A stretch of DNA of 64,000 nucleotides from Pseudoduganella violacea. Lineage in GTDB: Bacteria; Pseudomonadota; Gammaproteobacteria; Burkholderiales; Burkholderiaceae_D. Numbering within the stretch: the stretch's first letter is position 1; every line of letters begins with the position of its first letter. The notes below the pieces were generated by a model. The model was given only the letters and a program-made list of their open reading frames with translations, ran no database searches and had not been told where the DNA came from. The stretch lies in assembly GCF_014191875.1 (NCBI RefSeq), contig NZ_JACHXD010000022.1:20463-84462 (forward strand). The letters are read 5' to 3'. Position numbers and translations under genes: made by a program. Below are positions 33,616 to 43,257 of the stretch, piece by piece.

Positions 33616-34779
33616 ATGTTGAAACCCCTGCTGGAGCGCTGGCTCCCCCTGCCCCATACCGCCAGTCTGAGCGAACGCCTGCGCGCCTGCACCGGCGCCA
33701 TGCTCGGCCTGCTGCTGACCGCCGCGTGCAGCCATTGGCTGCTGGGCGATGCCGCCATTTACCTGGTGGCGCCGATGGGCGCCTCCGCCGTTCTGCTGTT
33801 CTGCCTGCCCGCCAGTCCGCTGGCCCAACCCTGGTCCGTGATCGGCGGCAATGTGGTGTCGGGCCTGGTGGGCGCGGCCTGCGTGCGCTGGCTCGGCCCC
33901 GGCATGGCCAGCGCCGCGCTGGCCAGTTGCGGCGCCATCGCCGCCATGTTCGCGCTGCGCTGCCTGCATCCGCCCGGCGGCGCGGTGGCCCTGACCACGG
34001 TGATCGGCGGCCCGGCCGTGCACGCGGCCGGCTTCGGCTTCGCGCTCGGGCCGGTGCTGCTGAACTCGGCCGTGATGGTGCTCGGCGCCGTCCTGTACAA
34101 CAACCTCAGCGGCCGGCGCTATCCGCATGCCCAGCACACGCCGCCCAATCCGCACGCCACGCGCGACCCGCTGCCCACCGGCCGCCTCGGCTTCCAGCCG
34201 GCCGACCTGGACGCGGTGCTGCGCCAGTACGGCCAGGTGCTCGACGTCAGCCGCGACGACCTGGAAGCGATCATCCAGCAGACCGAGATGCGCGCCTACC
34301 AGCGCCGCTTCGGCCAGATCCGCTGCGCCAGCATCATGTCGCGGGATGTGGTGACGGTGGAATTCGGCACGCCGCTGGCCCAGGCCTGGCAGCTGATGCA
34401 GCACCACCGCGTGGCCGCCCTGCCCGTGCTCAACCCGGGCCGGCGCGTGATCGGCATCGTGAGCCAGGGCGATTTCCTGCGCCATAGCGGCCTGGACGAT
34501 TTCACCAGCCTGCCGGCGCGCCTGCGCCACCTCCTGCGGCCCAGCGGCCGCAGCCATGGCGACAAGCCGGAGGTGGTGGGCCAGATCATGACGGCGCGGC
34601 CACAGACGGCGGCGCTGGACACCCCCATCGTCGACCTGGTGCCGCTGATGGCCGACAGCGGCCTGCACCACATCCCCGTGGTGGACGAGGCCGGCCGCTG
34701 CGCCGGCATCCTGTCCCAATCCGACCTCATGGCCGCGCTGTATGAAAGCCGCCTGGCCGAGATGCAGCAGGCCGCCTGA
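33616..34779 (+). CDS. HPP-family membrane protein with two CBS domains
   Basis: The N-terminal ~165 residues contain four membrane helices and the name-giving L-H-P-P-G-G-A motif. A cytoplasmic region then carries two CBS motifs (about residues 240-300 and 320-380; IMSRDVVTV and IMTARPQTA open them). HPP proteins of plastids and cyanobacteria have been linked to nitrite transport. For this bacterial HPP-CBS fusion the cargo is unknown. CBS pairs usually sense adenosine nucleotides. It follows the Lrp gene by 27 bases, so it may share its transcript, and converges with the retropepsin gene, leaving only 5 bases. Confidence 0.85.
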   Translation: MLKPLLERWLPLPHTASLSERLRACTGAMLGLLLTAACSHWLLGDAAIYLVAPMGASAVLLFCLPASPLAQPWSVIGGNVVSGLVGAACVRWLGPGMASAALASCGAIAAMFALRCLHPPGGAVALTTVIGGPAVHAAGFGFALGPVLLNSAVMVLGAVLYNNLSGRRYPHAQHTPPNPHATRDPLPTGRLGFQPADLDAVLRQYGQVLDVSRDDLEAIIQQTEMRAYQRRFGQIRCASIMSRDVVTVEFGTPLAQAWQLMQHHRVAALPVLNPGRRVIGIVSQGDFLRHSGLDDFTSLPARLRHLLRPSGRSHGDKPEVVGQIMTARPQTAALDTPIVDLVPLMADSGLHHIPVVDEAGRCAGILSQSDLMAALYESRLAEMQQAA

Positions 34780-34784
34780 ACGGG

Positions 34785-35411
34785 CTAGCGGCGTACCAGC
34801 GTCATCTGCTCGCCATCGCGGCGCATCTCGAAGCGGTTGAGGAAGGAATTGCCGAGCAGGATGAGGGGCAGACCGCTTTCGTGCACCACCGCCTCCAGGC
34901 CCAGGAGTTCGATCTCGCCGATGCGCAATTTGTCCAGACGCACGCGGTAGACCAGCACCACGCCGCCCGCCGTGCTGCTCAGCATCGGCTTGCCCTTGCG
35001 GTAATCGATGCCCATGCGGCGCGCCTCGGCCGCCGGCAGGGCCACCAGGCTGGCGCCGGTATCGATCAGCATGCGCGCCGCCTGGCCGTTGATTTCCCCG
35101 TTGACCAGGTAGTGGCCCATGGCGTCGGGCGCCAGCGTGATCCTGGCCGGCGCGCCGGCGCCGCCGCGCGCGGCATTGGCGCCCAGCACGATGGTATAGC
35201 GCTGGCCGTTTTCCTCGATCACGGCCTGGTTGCCGGCCACCGCCACCAGCTTGGCGCCGTCGGGCAACAGGGCGCCCACCGCATACACCTTGGGCGGGGC
35301 GCCATCGACGGCCAGCATGGCCTTGTTGGCGAACACGCCCAGCAGGCTGACGTCGCCGGCCTGGGCCGCCGTCGCGCCCAGCAAACATGACAGGAAAACT
35401 CGCAGACGCAT
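34785..35411 (-). CDS. Periplasmic retropepsin-like aspartic protease
   Basis: The start MRLRVFLSCL is chosen for its GGAGG ribosome site and signal peptide. The protein (208 aa) carries the catalytic D117-T-G-A-S, then the flap region and the L-I-L-L-G-N-S-F-L motif, as in the clan AA proteases of proteobacteria (TIGR02281 type). A single D-T-G means that it must act as a dimer, as retropepsins do. Its substrate is not known. The first 90 residues form a family-specific beta-rich lead domain. Confidence 0.85.
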   Translation of the reverse strand: MRLRVFLSCLLGATAAQAGDVSLLGVFANKAMLAVDGAPPKVYAVGALLPDGAKLVAVAGNQAVIEENGQRYTIVLGANAARGGAGAPARITLAPDAMGHYLVNGEINGQAARMLIDTGASLVALPAAEARRMGIDYRKGKPMLSSTAGGVVLVYRVRLDKLRIGEIELLGLEAVVHESGLPLILLGNSFLNRFEMRRDGEQMTLVRR

Positions 35412-35644
35412 GGTGGCCACCTCCAGACCCGGGTTCTGCGAAGATTCTGCCACATTTCCAAGCAGAAATTTGCAGCCGACCGGCGCAGCGCCAAACGGCC
35501 ACCCGCGTCCATGCATCCACGCAACAGCGCCAGGCGCCGGCAAGAGCAATAGTGGCAGGATAACCATTTTTTCCTTCCGGCCAGAACACCGTTTCGCGTA
35601 TGCTAGGCAGCTTCTTTCTGTTCCCTCCACTCACAGGAAAACCC

Positions 35645-37465
35645 ATGAACCACCGCATCGCCCTGAGCACGCTGGCTGCCGCCGTTTGCCTGGCCTGGAC
35701 GCCACTCCAGGCGGCCACGCCCGCCAGCGCCACCACCACCCTCGCCGCCCCGGCCAAAAGCCAGACTGCGGCAAAAAAACAACTGATGACGCTGGCCGAT
35801 GCCTATTACGATGCGCTGGCCCGTTTCGAACCGGTGGGCGCCACCGAGAGCGGCGATAACCGCTTCGACGACCAGCTCGGCCTGTCCATCCAGCCGGCCA
35901 AGCGCGCCAAGCAGTTCGACCTGTACCGCCAATTCGCCCAGCGCCTGGCCGCCATCCCGCGCAGCCAACTCAGCCGCGCCGACCAGATCCACTACGATGT
36001 GCTCGACTTCGAGCTGAAGAGCCTGCTCTCCTTCGAGCCCTTCCCCGAGCACCTGCTGCCACTGAACCAGATGGACAGCATGCCCGTGACCCTGGCCAAT
36101 TACGCGGGCGGCGAAGGTTCGCAGCCGCTGACCACGGTCAAGCAATACCAGGCTTACCTGAGCCGCCTGCGCCAGTTGCCGGCCTGGATCGACCAGGCCA
36201 TCGCCAATATGCGCGAAGGCATGCGCCAGAACGTGGTGCTGCCCAAGGCGCTGGTACTGTCGGCCCTGCCGCAGTTCCAGAAGCTGCGCAGCGCCAGCCC
36301 GGAACAGAGCATTTACTACACGCCGATCAACAAGCTGCCGGCCAACTTCACGGCCGCCGACAAGGTCAGACTGGCCAAGGCGTACCGCGCGGCCGTGAGC
36401 CAGCTCGAACCGGCCCTGCAGCGCCTGGCCAGCTTCATCGAGCAAGAGTATCTGCCGGCCAGCCGCGACAGCGCCGGCCTGGGCGCGCTGCCGCAGGGCG
36501 CGGCCTGGTACCAGGCCCGCATCGCCGCCTCGACCACCACCAATCTCGATCCGGACACCATCCACGCCATCGGCCTGAAGGAAGTGGCGCGCATCCAGGG
36601 CCAGTTCGCCGTGCTCGGTCCCAAGCTCGGCTACGACGGCCCGGCCGCCGGCCTGCCGGTCTGGGTCTCGCAGCAAGCCAAGTTCTTCCCGTTCAAGACC
36701 GAGGACGAGGTGCAAGCGGTCTACCGCAAGCTGAACACGGTGCTCGACAGCAAGCTGCCCGCCATGTTCACCCTGCTGCCCAAGGCGCCGCTCGACCTGC
36801 GCCTGGAGCCGGAGCTGAGCCGCGCCACCGCCGCCGACCACTACACGGCGCCAGCCGCCGACGGCTCGCGTCCCGGCGTGTTCTGGTCGGTGGTCAACGA
36901 TCCCACCAAATACGGCAATACCGGCATGAACACCCTGTTCCTGCATGAAGGCAAACCGGGCCACCACTTTCACATCGCGCTGATGCAGGAACTGGACATG
37001 CCGAAGTTCCGCAAATTCGGCGGCAACAATGCCTTCACCGAGGGCTGGGCGCTGTATGCCGAAACCCTGGGCCAGGAAATGGGCTTGTTCGACGATCCGG
37101 CCCAGTACTTCGGCCACCTGAACGACGAGCTGCTGCGCGCCACCCGCCTGGTGGTCGATACCGGCCTGCACGCCAAGGGCTGGAGCCGCGAGCAGACCAT
37201 CCAGTATATGAAGGACACGCTGGGCTACGACGCCGTGGCCAAGAGCGAGACCGAGCGCTATATGGCCTGGCCCGGCCAAGCCCTGGGCTACAAGATCGGC
37301 TCGCTGAAAATCGTCGAGCTGCGCAAGCGCGCCCAGCAAGCGCTGGGCGACCAGTTCAGCCTGCCGAAGTTCCACGAGGTGGTGCTGGGCGACGGCACCG
37401 TGCCGCTCAGCCTGCTCGAAGCGAAGGTCGACCGCTGGATCGCCGACCGCCAGCCGGCGCGCTAA
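35645..37465 (+). CDS. DUF885 family secreted metallopeptidase-like protein
   Basis: A signal peptide (residues 1-24, ending LQAATPA) is followed by a helical 580-residue domain of the DUF885 family. The signature H434-E-G-K-P-G-H-H-F-H and the downstream F-T-E466-G-W-A-L-Y-A-E supply a gluzincin-type zinc site, as in carboxypeptidase-like enzymes. It likely trims peptides in the periplasm; the substrate is unknown. The chosen ATG follows AGGAAA. A short GC hairpin after the stop (37477-37502) lacks a T-run. Confidence 0.9.
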   Translation: MNHRIALSTLAAAVCLAWTPLQAATPASATTTLAAPAKSQTAAKKQLMTLADAYYDALARFEPVGATESGDNRFDDQLGLSIQPAKRAKQFDLYRQFAQRLAAIPRSQLSRADQIHYDVLDFELKSLLSFEPFPEHLLPLNQMDSMPVTLANYAGGEGSQPLTTVKQYQAYLSRLRQLPAWIDQAIANMREGMRQNVVLPKALVLSALPQFQKLRSASPEQSIYYTPINKLPANFTAADKVRLAKAYRAAVSQLEPALQRLASFIEQEYLPASRDSAGLGALPQGAAWYQARIAASTTTNLDPDTIHAIGLKEVARIQGQFAVLGPKLGYDGPAAGLPVWVSQQAKFFPFKTEDEVQAVYRKLNTVLDSKLPAMFTLLPKAPLDLRLEPELSRATAADHYTAPAADGSRPGVFWSVVNDPTKYGNTGMNTLFLHEGKPGHHFHIALMQELDMPKFRKFGGNNAFTEGWALYAETLGQEMGLFDDPAQYFGHLNDELLRATRLVVDTGLHAKGWSREQTIQYMKDTLGYDAVAKSETERYMAWPGQALGYKIGSLKIVELRKRAQQALGDQFSLPKFHEVVLGDGTVPLSLLEAKVDRWIADRQPAR

Positions 37466-37520
37466 GCCGGGCCGCCCGCGCGGCAACAAGCTCGCCGCGC
37501 GGCCGCCGGCGCGGGCCGGC

Positions 37521-37967
37521 CTAGGTACTCAGCTCATACGCCTTGATGCGCTTCAAGGCCCGTTCCGGCAGCGCGGCGATCTGTTTGTCATGGCCGGCAA
37601 AGACGATCTGCTGCCGGCCCACGGCGACCGGCATGCTGTTGGCGTAGAAACGGAACTCCAACCAGAACGAGCAGCGCCGCACAGCGTAGGTGTTGACCTC
37701 GCAGCGCACGTCTTGAAACGGAAAGGTTTCCTGCAGATAGTCCTGCTCGGCGCGCTTGGTGATGAACACGCCCTCCTTCTGCAGCATATCGCGCGCAACG
37801 CACTCGAAAAACCATTTTTCGCGGCAGATGCCCTGCCATTCGAAATAGCGCGCGAAGTAGGTATTGCCATAGGCATTCGAATCCTTCAGATAGACCGAAA
37901 TCTGGTGGTGGAAGGTCAATTCGGCGTCGGTGTTGGCGTCGTTGGCGACGGCGGCGTACATGAACAT
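37521..37967 (-). CDS. Hotdog-fold thioesterase, enediyne-biosynthesis-TE-like
   Basis: AGGAG stands six bases before the ATG. The 148-aa protein contains the hotdog signature region N-x-Y-F-A-R-Y-F-E-W-Q-G-I-C-R-E, which closely recalls the thioesterases of enediyne polyketide clusters (CalE7/DynE7 type) and other 4HBT proteins that release polyene chains. No polyketide synthase is nearby, so it stands alone. Another acyl-CoA or acyl-ACP thioesterase role is equally possible. It is divergent to the histidine kinase gene. Confidence 0.75.
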   Translation of the reverse strand: MFMYAAVANDANTDAELTFHHQISVYLKDSNAYGNTYFARYFEWQGICREKWFFECVARDMLQKEGVFITKRAEQDYLQETFPFQDVRCEVNTYAVRRCSFWLEFRFYANSMPVAVGRQQIVFAGHDKQIAALPERALKRIKAYELST

Positions 37968-38162
37968 GGCTCGCTCCTGGAGTGGACATTTCCTGAATGG
38001 GTTTGACTGGCGGCCTCTGCGTGCCGCATATGTTCACTAAAGGAAACTTTTGCCCCGGCCCTTTGATCTGGCACAAACCCCGTGCGAATCCCGGAGCTGA
38101 GCAGGCTCAAGCGTTGTTATGATCCCAAGCGTTGACACGTGGTCTGTTCCAGGGGATTGCCC

Positions 38163-39623
38163 ATGTTCTCCATTCTGCCCGCTCTGGTTTCGCTGCTCTT
38201 TCTTGCCTATGGCAGTTATGTGCTGCACTCGCGCGGCGCGAACCGCGCCAGCCTGACCTTTTTCCTGCTCTGCGCCACCACCTGCCTGTGGCAAGCGGCC
38301 TGGGCCCTGCTGTTCCAGACCGAGGCCCCGGCCATGGCGCTGACCATGGCGCGCCTCGGCTATGTGCCCATTCTCTTCCTGCCGACCACGCTCTACCACT
38401 TCATCACCGAGCTGACGCGCCAACCCGGCGAAGCGCGCTGGGTGATGGCCTCCTACGGCCTGGCGGCCGTGCTCAGCGTGTTTACCGTCAGCACCGACTG
38501 GCTGGTGAGCGGCGTACACGCCTACTTCTTCGGCTACTACCCGCGCGCGGGCTGGCTGCATCCCTTGCACCTGCTGCAGACGGTGGTGGTGGTGCTGCGC
38601 GGCCTCTACCTGCTGTACCGGCGCCAGCAGGCCGCCCTGTCGACCGAGCGCGCGCGGCTGCGCTACTGCCTGGTCAGCGTGCTGATCTACTTCAGCGCCG
38701 CCATCGACTACCTATGCAATTATGGCTATGAGTTCTATCCGCCCGGCGTGCTGTCGCTGGCGGCCAGCCTGGGCCTAATCGCCCAGGCCATGGTGCAGCA
38801 CAATCTCTTGGCCGACCCGATGGCGGCGGCCGCCTCCATCGCGCACGAGATGCGCACGCCGCTGGCCACCATCCGCAGCCAGTCGCGCCTGCTGGCCAAA
38901 AGCTTGCCGGAGCTGATCGCCGGCTACCAGAGCCTGGCACAGCAGCGCGCCCACCAGCCGCGCCTGAACAGCGAGCAGCTGCAGTATCTGGCCGGCCTGG
39001 CCCAGCATATCGAACAGGAAGTGTCGCGCTCGAACTTCATCGTCGACATGTTGCTGGCCTCGGCCACGGCCGAGAATTTCCGGCGCGACGAGTTCCGCCA
39101 CTATTCGGTCAAGGCCTGCGTCGACGAGGCGCTATCCTGCTATCCCTTCGAGGAAGGCATGCGCGAACGCGTCAGCGCCCAGGTGCGCCACGATTTCCGC
39201 TTCCACGGCTCGGACGTGCTGCTGATCTATGTGCTGTACAACCTGCTCAAGAATGCCCTGCACGCGATCCGCACTGGCGGCCTGGGCCGGGGGACGGTCG
39301 AGGTGGAATGCTTCAGCCTGGCGCGCCACAACTGGCTGGTGGTCACCGATACCGGGCCGGGCATCGCGGCCGACGTCCTGCCCCATGTGTTCGAACCGTA
39401 TTACACCACGCGGCACCAGGGCGGCGGCTCGGGCATGGGCCTGGCGTTCTGCCAGCGCGTGCTGGCCGCGTTCGGCGGCGCCATCCGCTGCGAATCGGTG
39501 CCGGGCAAGTTCACGCGCTTTTCGCTGACCTTCCCGCCCTGCATGCCGCAGGGGACGCCGGTGGCGGCGGCGGCGGTCGAGGTGTGCGCGCCGCTGGCCG
39601 GCGAGCAGGCGCGGCGCGCCTAG
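38163..39623 (+). CDS. Orphan sensor histidine kinase with 7TM N-terminal region
   Basis: The ATG (MFSILPALV) follows AGGGGA. About seven hydrophobic segments occupy residues 1-215, the build of the histidine kinase 7TM input domain. Then come the H-box S-I-A-H228-E-M-R-T-P-L, the N-box L-L-K-N-A-L-H-A-I, and D-T-G-P-G-I-A and G-G-G-S-G-M-G-L-A-F nucleotide-binding motifs. Kinase function looks intact. There is no response regulator beside it, so its partner is elsewhere. The general layout also resembles LqsS/CqsS quorum-sensing kinases, but I cannot show that it binds a signal. Confidence 0.9.
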   Translation: MFSILPALVSLLFLAYGSYVLHSRGANRASLTFFLLCATTCLWQAAWALLFQTEAPAMALTMARLGYVPILFLPTTLYHFITELTRQPGEARWVMASYGLAAVLSVFTVSTDWLVSGVHAYFFGYYPRAGWLHPLHLLQTVVVVLRGLYLLYRRQQAALSTERARLRYCLVSVLIYFSAAIDYLCNYGYEFYPPGVLSLAASLGLIAQAMVQHNLLADPMAAAASIAHEMRTPLATIRSQSRLLAKSLPELIAGYQSLAQQRAHQPRLNSEQLQYLAGLAQHIEQEVSRSNFIVDMLLASATAENFRRDEFRHYSVKACVDEALSCYPFEEGMRERVSAQVRHDFRFHGSDVLLIYVLYNLLKNALHAIRTGGLGRGTVEVECFSLARHNWLVVTDTGPGIAADVLPHVFEPYYTTRHQGGGSGMGLAFCQRVLAAFGGAIRCESVPGKFTRFSLTFPPCMPQGTPVAAAAVEVCAPLAGEQARRA

Positions 39624-39645
39624 GCGGGGCGCCTAAGCGCTCCGC

Positions 39646-40266
39646 CTAAGCCACGCTGGGCAGGGCCGGGCTGTCCTCGCGCAGGATGTCGTCGAGGTCG
39701 GTATCGTCGCCCAGCACGAAGACCTTGCGCTCATCGAGCACCTGCAGGATGAAGGGTTGCTGCTCGCGCAGGCGGCGCCGGAAATCGGGCACGGAATACA
39801 GATTGGGATTGATCTTGCGGCGCAGCAGGCGCTCGGCCACCGGCAAGCGGTTGAGCAGCTCGCCATAGCTGGTGTTTTCGCCGATCAGCAGCAGTTCGAT
39901 GGCCTCGCCCGAACCTTCCTGTTCCTTGGCCGTCTTGCCGTAGACGAAGGCCACATTGAGCTGCTGGCGCAGCGGCGCCAAGGCTGAATTGAGCACGCTG
40001 AGCAGGCCGAAGGTCTTCTTCACCAGGCTGCTCAATTCCCCGTACACCAGGCTGTCCTTATTGGGCCGGAACTGGCGCACATTGCCGATGCGCTCGGAGA
40101 CGATCAGCCCCGACTCGTGCAGGCGCTTGAGTTCGCGCTGGGCCGAGGCGCTGCCCAAACCGGTCAGGCGCATGATCTCATTGAGGTGGAATCCCTCATT
40201 GACGCGGACGAACAGCAAGCCCAGCAGTTTTTGCTGGGCCGGAGTGAACAGGGCTTGGGCAATCAT
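39646..40266 (-). CDS. Winged-helix regulator fused to a degenerate nucleotidyltransferase domain
   Basis: Residues 1-75 form a winged helix (LNEIMRLTGLGSASAQRELKRLHESGLI). Residues about 100-205 follow the MNT-type nucleotidyltransferase pattern: VAFVYGKTAKEQEGSGEAIELLLIG stands where active enzymes have G-S-x-A-R-G-x-x-x-x-x-S-D-x-D. The acidic pair is reduced to Glu and a Leu, so catalysis is doubtful. Such proteins are usually annotated as ArsR-like regulators with an NTase-like sensor. It converges with the histidine kinase gene, with 22 bases between stops. Confidence 0.8.
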   Translation of the reverse strand: MIAQALFTPAQQKLLGLLFVRVNEGFHLNEIMRLTGLGSASAQRELKRLHESGLIVSERIGNVRQFRPNKDSLVYGELSSLVKKTFGLLSVLNSALAPLRQQLNVAFVYGKTAKEQEGSGEAIELLLIGENTSYGELLNRLPVAERLLRRKINPNLYSVPDFRRRLREQQPFILQVLDERKVFVLGDDTDLDDILREDSPALPSVA

Positions 40267-40401
40267 GAGCCAAATACTAGCATGACCGCCGCCGCGTCCG
40301 GCATGGATTCGGCTGCCGCGCGTTGCTAGAATAGCCCAGCCATTGCAAGGGCAGGACCGCTTGCGCTGGCCACTCTATAACAATCCACAGACAGGTGAAC
40401 A

Positions 40402-43185
40402 GTGAAAAAACACATGCTTCTCGCCCTGGGCCTGGCGGCCAGCGCCCTGCCGGCCCTAGCCGCCGGTGCCGCGCCCACCGCCGCCAGCCGCCCCGGCGCC
40501 AGCGCCGCAGCCCAGCCCGCCGCCTTCGACCGCCAGGCGTATGCCATTCCCTACAAAAAATTTGTGTTGCAGAATGGCCTCACCCTGCTGGTCCACGAAG
40601 ACCATAATGTGCCCGTGGTCGGCGTCAACATCTGGTACCACGTCGGCTCGCGCAACGAGAAGCGCGGCAAGACCGGCTTCGCCCACCTATTCGAACACTT
40701 CTTCTTCAACGGCTCGGAAAACTATCCGCACGGCTTCCGCGAAGCGATGGACGACCTGGGCGCGAACAACCGCAACGGCACCACCAATGGCGACCGCACC
40801 AACTTCTTCGAAGACGTGCCGGTGTCGGCGCTGGAGCGCACCCTGTACCTGGAGGCGGACCGCATGGGCTTCCTCGGCAACTACATCTCGCAGGCGATGC
40901 TGGAACGCGAGCGCGGCGTGGTGCAGAACGAAAAACGCCAGGGCGAGAACCAGCCCTACGGCCGCGTGCACCTGGAGCAGGCGGCGCGCATGTATCCCTA
41001 CTCGCATCCCTATTCCTGGTCCACCATCGGCAGCATGGACGACTTGAACGCCGCCTCGCTGGACGATATCAAGGAGTGGTACCGTACCTACTATGGTCCC
41101 AACAACGCCGTCATCACGCTGGCCGGCGACATCACGCCCGAACGCGCGCTGGAACTGGTGAAGAAATACTTCGACTCGATTCCGCCCGGCCCGCCGCTGC
41201 CGCGCACCGCAACCTGGATTCCCAAGCTCGACCGCAATATCCGCGACGAGATGGAAGACCGCGTGCCGCAGCAGCGCATCTACCGCAGCTACCACGCGCC
41301 GGCCTGGAAGGACGCCAGCCTGCAGCATCTGGCCCTGTTCGCCGACGTGCTGGCCGGCGCCAAGAGCGCGCGCCTGGACAAGCGCCTGGTCTACGACAAA
41401 GGCCTGGCCACCAGCGTCCGCGCCGGCATCGACGACAATGAGCTGGGCAGCACCTTCGACATCGTCGCCACCGTCAAGCCGGGCGTCGATCCGGCCCTGG
41501 TCGAACGCGAGATCGACGCCGTGCTGAACGAGTTGCTGGAACAGGGGCCGACGCCGGCCGAACTGGCGCGCACGCGCGCCGCCACGCTGGCCAAGTTCGC
41601 GCGCGGCCTGGAACGCCTGGGCGGCCGCGCCAACATGCTGGCGCAAAGCATGACGTATGGCGGCAAGCCCGACGCCTACCTCGACCAGCTCGACGTCTAC
41701 GCCAAGGCCACGCCGGCCGAAGTGAAGGCCACGGCCGGCCAATGGCTGCGCGCCCACCACTACACGATGACGGTCAAGCCCTTCGCCAAGCTGGCCGCCG
41801 CCAAGTCCGAGGTGGACCGCAAGGTGCTGCCCGCGCTGGGCCAGGCGCCCGACGTGAAATTCCCCGCCATCCAGCGCGCCACGCTGTCGAACGGCTTGAA
41901 GGTGATGCTGCTGGAACGCCATTCCGCGCCCATCGTCAACGTGGCGCTGGCGGTCGACGCCGGCACGGCGTCCGACACGCCGGCCAAGGCGGGCCTGGCC
42001 GCCCTCACGCTCGACCTGCTGGACAAAGGCACGGCCACGCGCAACGCCTTCCAGCTGTCGGATGAACTGGAAAGCCTGGGCGCCCAGCTGGAAACGCGCA
42101 GCGGCAGCGACCTGTCCATCGTGCGCCTGCAGGCGACGGCGGCCAAGCTGCCTGCCGCCCTGCGACTGATGGCCGACGCGGCCCTGCATCCGGCCTTCCC
42201 GGCCGACCAGGTCGCGCTGCAAAAACAGCGCCGCCTGGCCGGCATCGCGCAGGAAAAGGCGCAGCCCAATGCGCTGGCCATGCGCCTGCTGCCCGGCCTG
42301 CTGTACGGCAGCGCCCACGCCTACGGCAAGCCGGCCAGCGGCTACGAAGCCTCGGTGCAGGGCTTGACGCGCGCCGACCTGCAAGCCTGGCACGCGGCCT
42401 GGTTCCGTCCCGGCAGCGCGACACTGGTGGTGAGCGGCGACACCACGCTGGCGCAAGCCCTGCCCGCGCTGGAAGCGGCTTTCGGCAAATGGCAGGCCGG
42501 CAGCGCGCCCGCCAAGCCGGCGCCCGCCGTGCAGGCCAGCCAGGGCAAGCGCCTGTTCCTGATCGATAAGCCCGACGCGCCGCAATCGACCATCGTCGCC
42601 GCCCACCTGGCGCAGTTGCAGGGCCAGCAGGAAGACCTGGCGATGGAGCCGGTGATGCAGAACTTCGGCGGCATGGCCACTTCGCGCCTGAACCGCAACC
42701 TGCGCCTGGACAAGCACTGGAGCTACGGCACCTCCGGCCAGCTGAGCGCCGTGCGCGGCCAGCGCGCCTTCATGGTGGTGGCGCCGGTGCAGACCGACAA
42801 GACGCGCGAAGCGATGCAGGAAGTGGCCAAGGAAGTGCGCGGCGCGGCCGGCGCGCGGCCGCTGGCGGGCGAGGAATACGGCAGCATCATGCGCAATATG
42901 ACGGCGCGCCTGGCGGGCCGCTTCGAGACCATCAGCGCGCTGGAAAACGCCGCCCTGAGCAGCATCAACCTGGGCCTGGACGACGAGTACTGGCCCGGCT
43001 ACGCGGCGCGCATGCGCGCCCTGAGCGAAGGCCAGTTGGCCGACGCCGCCGCCAAATTCATCCGCCCCGATGAACTGGTGTGGCTGGTGATCGGCGACCG
43101 GCGCAAGATCGAGGCGGGCATCCGCGAACTCGGTTGGGGCGAGGTGACGGTGCTCGACGCCGACGGCCAGCCGCTGCCGCGCTAA
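40402..43185 (+). CDS. Periplasmic M16 zinc peptidase (insulinase/pitrilysin family), two-lobed
   Basis: Translation probably begins at GTG, since AGGTG stands at good distance; an ATG four codons on is the alternative. A signal peptide (to about A-A-G-A) is followed by two M16 lobes. The first has the inverted zinc motif H95-L-F-E98-H99 and a distal Glu in GVVQNEKR. The second lobe has L-T-L-D-L-L-D in that place and is catalytically dead, the normal arrangement in this family. The product would degrade short peptides in the periplasm. A bidirectional terminator follows. Confidence 0.9.
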   Translation: MKKHMLLALGLAASALPALAAGAAPTAASRPGASAAAQPAAFDRQAYAIPYKKFVLQNGLTLLVHEDHNVPVVGVNIWYHVGSRNEKRGKTGFAHLFEHFFFNGSENYPHGFREAMDDLGANNRNGTTNGDRTNFFEDVPVSALERTLYLEADRMGFLGNYISQAMLERERGVVQNEKRQGENQPYGRVHLEQAARMYPYSHPYSWSTIGSMDDLNAASLDDIKEWYRTYYGPNNAVITLAGDITPERALELVKKYFDSIPPGPPLPRTATWIPKLDRNIRDEMEDRVPQQRIYRSYHAPAWKDASLQHLALFADVLAGAKSARLDKRLVYDKGLATSVRAGIDDNELGSTFDIVATVKPGVDPALVEREIDAVLNELLEQGPTPAELARTRAATLAKFARGLERLGGRANMLAQSMTYGGKPDAYLDQLDVYAKATPAEVKATAGQWLRAHHYTMTVKPFAKLAAAKSEVDRKVLPALGQAPDVKFPAIQRATLSNGLKVMLLERHSAPIVNVALAVDAGTASDTPAKAGLAALTLDLLDKGTATRNAFQLSDELESLGAQLETRSGSDLSIVRLQATAAKLPAALRLMADAALHPAFPADQVALQKQRRLAGIAQEKAQPNALAMRLLPGLLYGSAHAYGKPASGYEASVQGLTRADLQAWHAAWFRPGSATLVVSGDTTLAQALPALEAAFGKWQAGSAPAKPAPAVQASQGKRLFLIDKPDAPQSTIVAAHLAQLQGQQEDLAMEPVMQNFGGMATSRLNRNLRLDKHWSYGTSGQLSAVRGQRAFMVVAPVQTDKTREAMQEVAKEVRGAAGARPLAGEEYGSIMRNMTARLAGRFETISALENAALSSINLGLDDEYWPGYAARMRALSEGQLADAAAKFIRPDELVWLVIGDRRKIEAGIRELGWGEVTVLDADGQPLPR

Positions 43186-43203
43186 GCATCCGCTGCCGGC
43201 GAC

Positions 43204-43233
43204 AAAAGGGGCGCCCGCGGGCGCCCCTTTTTT
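43204..43233. terminator. Bidirectional terminator between convergent genes
   Basis: A 10-bp perfect GC stem (GGGGCGCCCG and its complement) is flanked by AAAA on the left and TTTTTT on the right, so it can stop transcripts of both the M16 gene and the TPR gene. Confidence 0.9.
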
Positions 43234-43257
43234 ATCGCGCGCCGCGGCCCGGGGCCG

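Noticed and set aside
38058..38075. TGGCAC-containing sequence before the histidine kinase as a sigma54 promoter
   Set aside because: The GC of the putative -12 element is 14 rather than 12 bases from GG and the TTGC half is not met.
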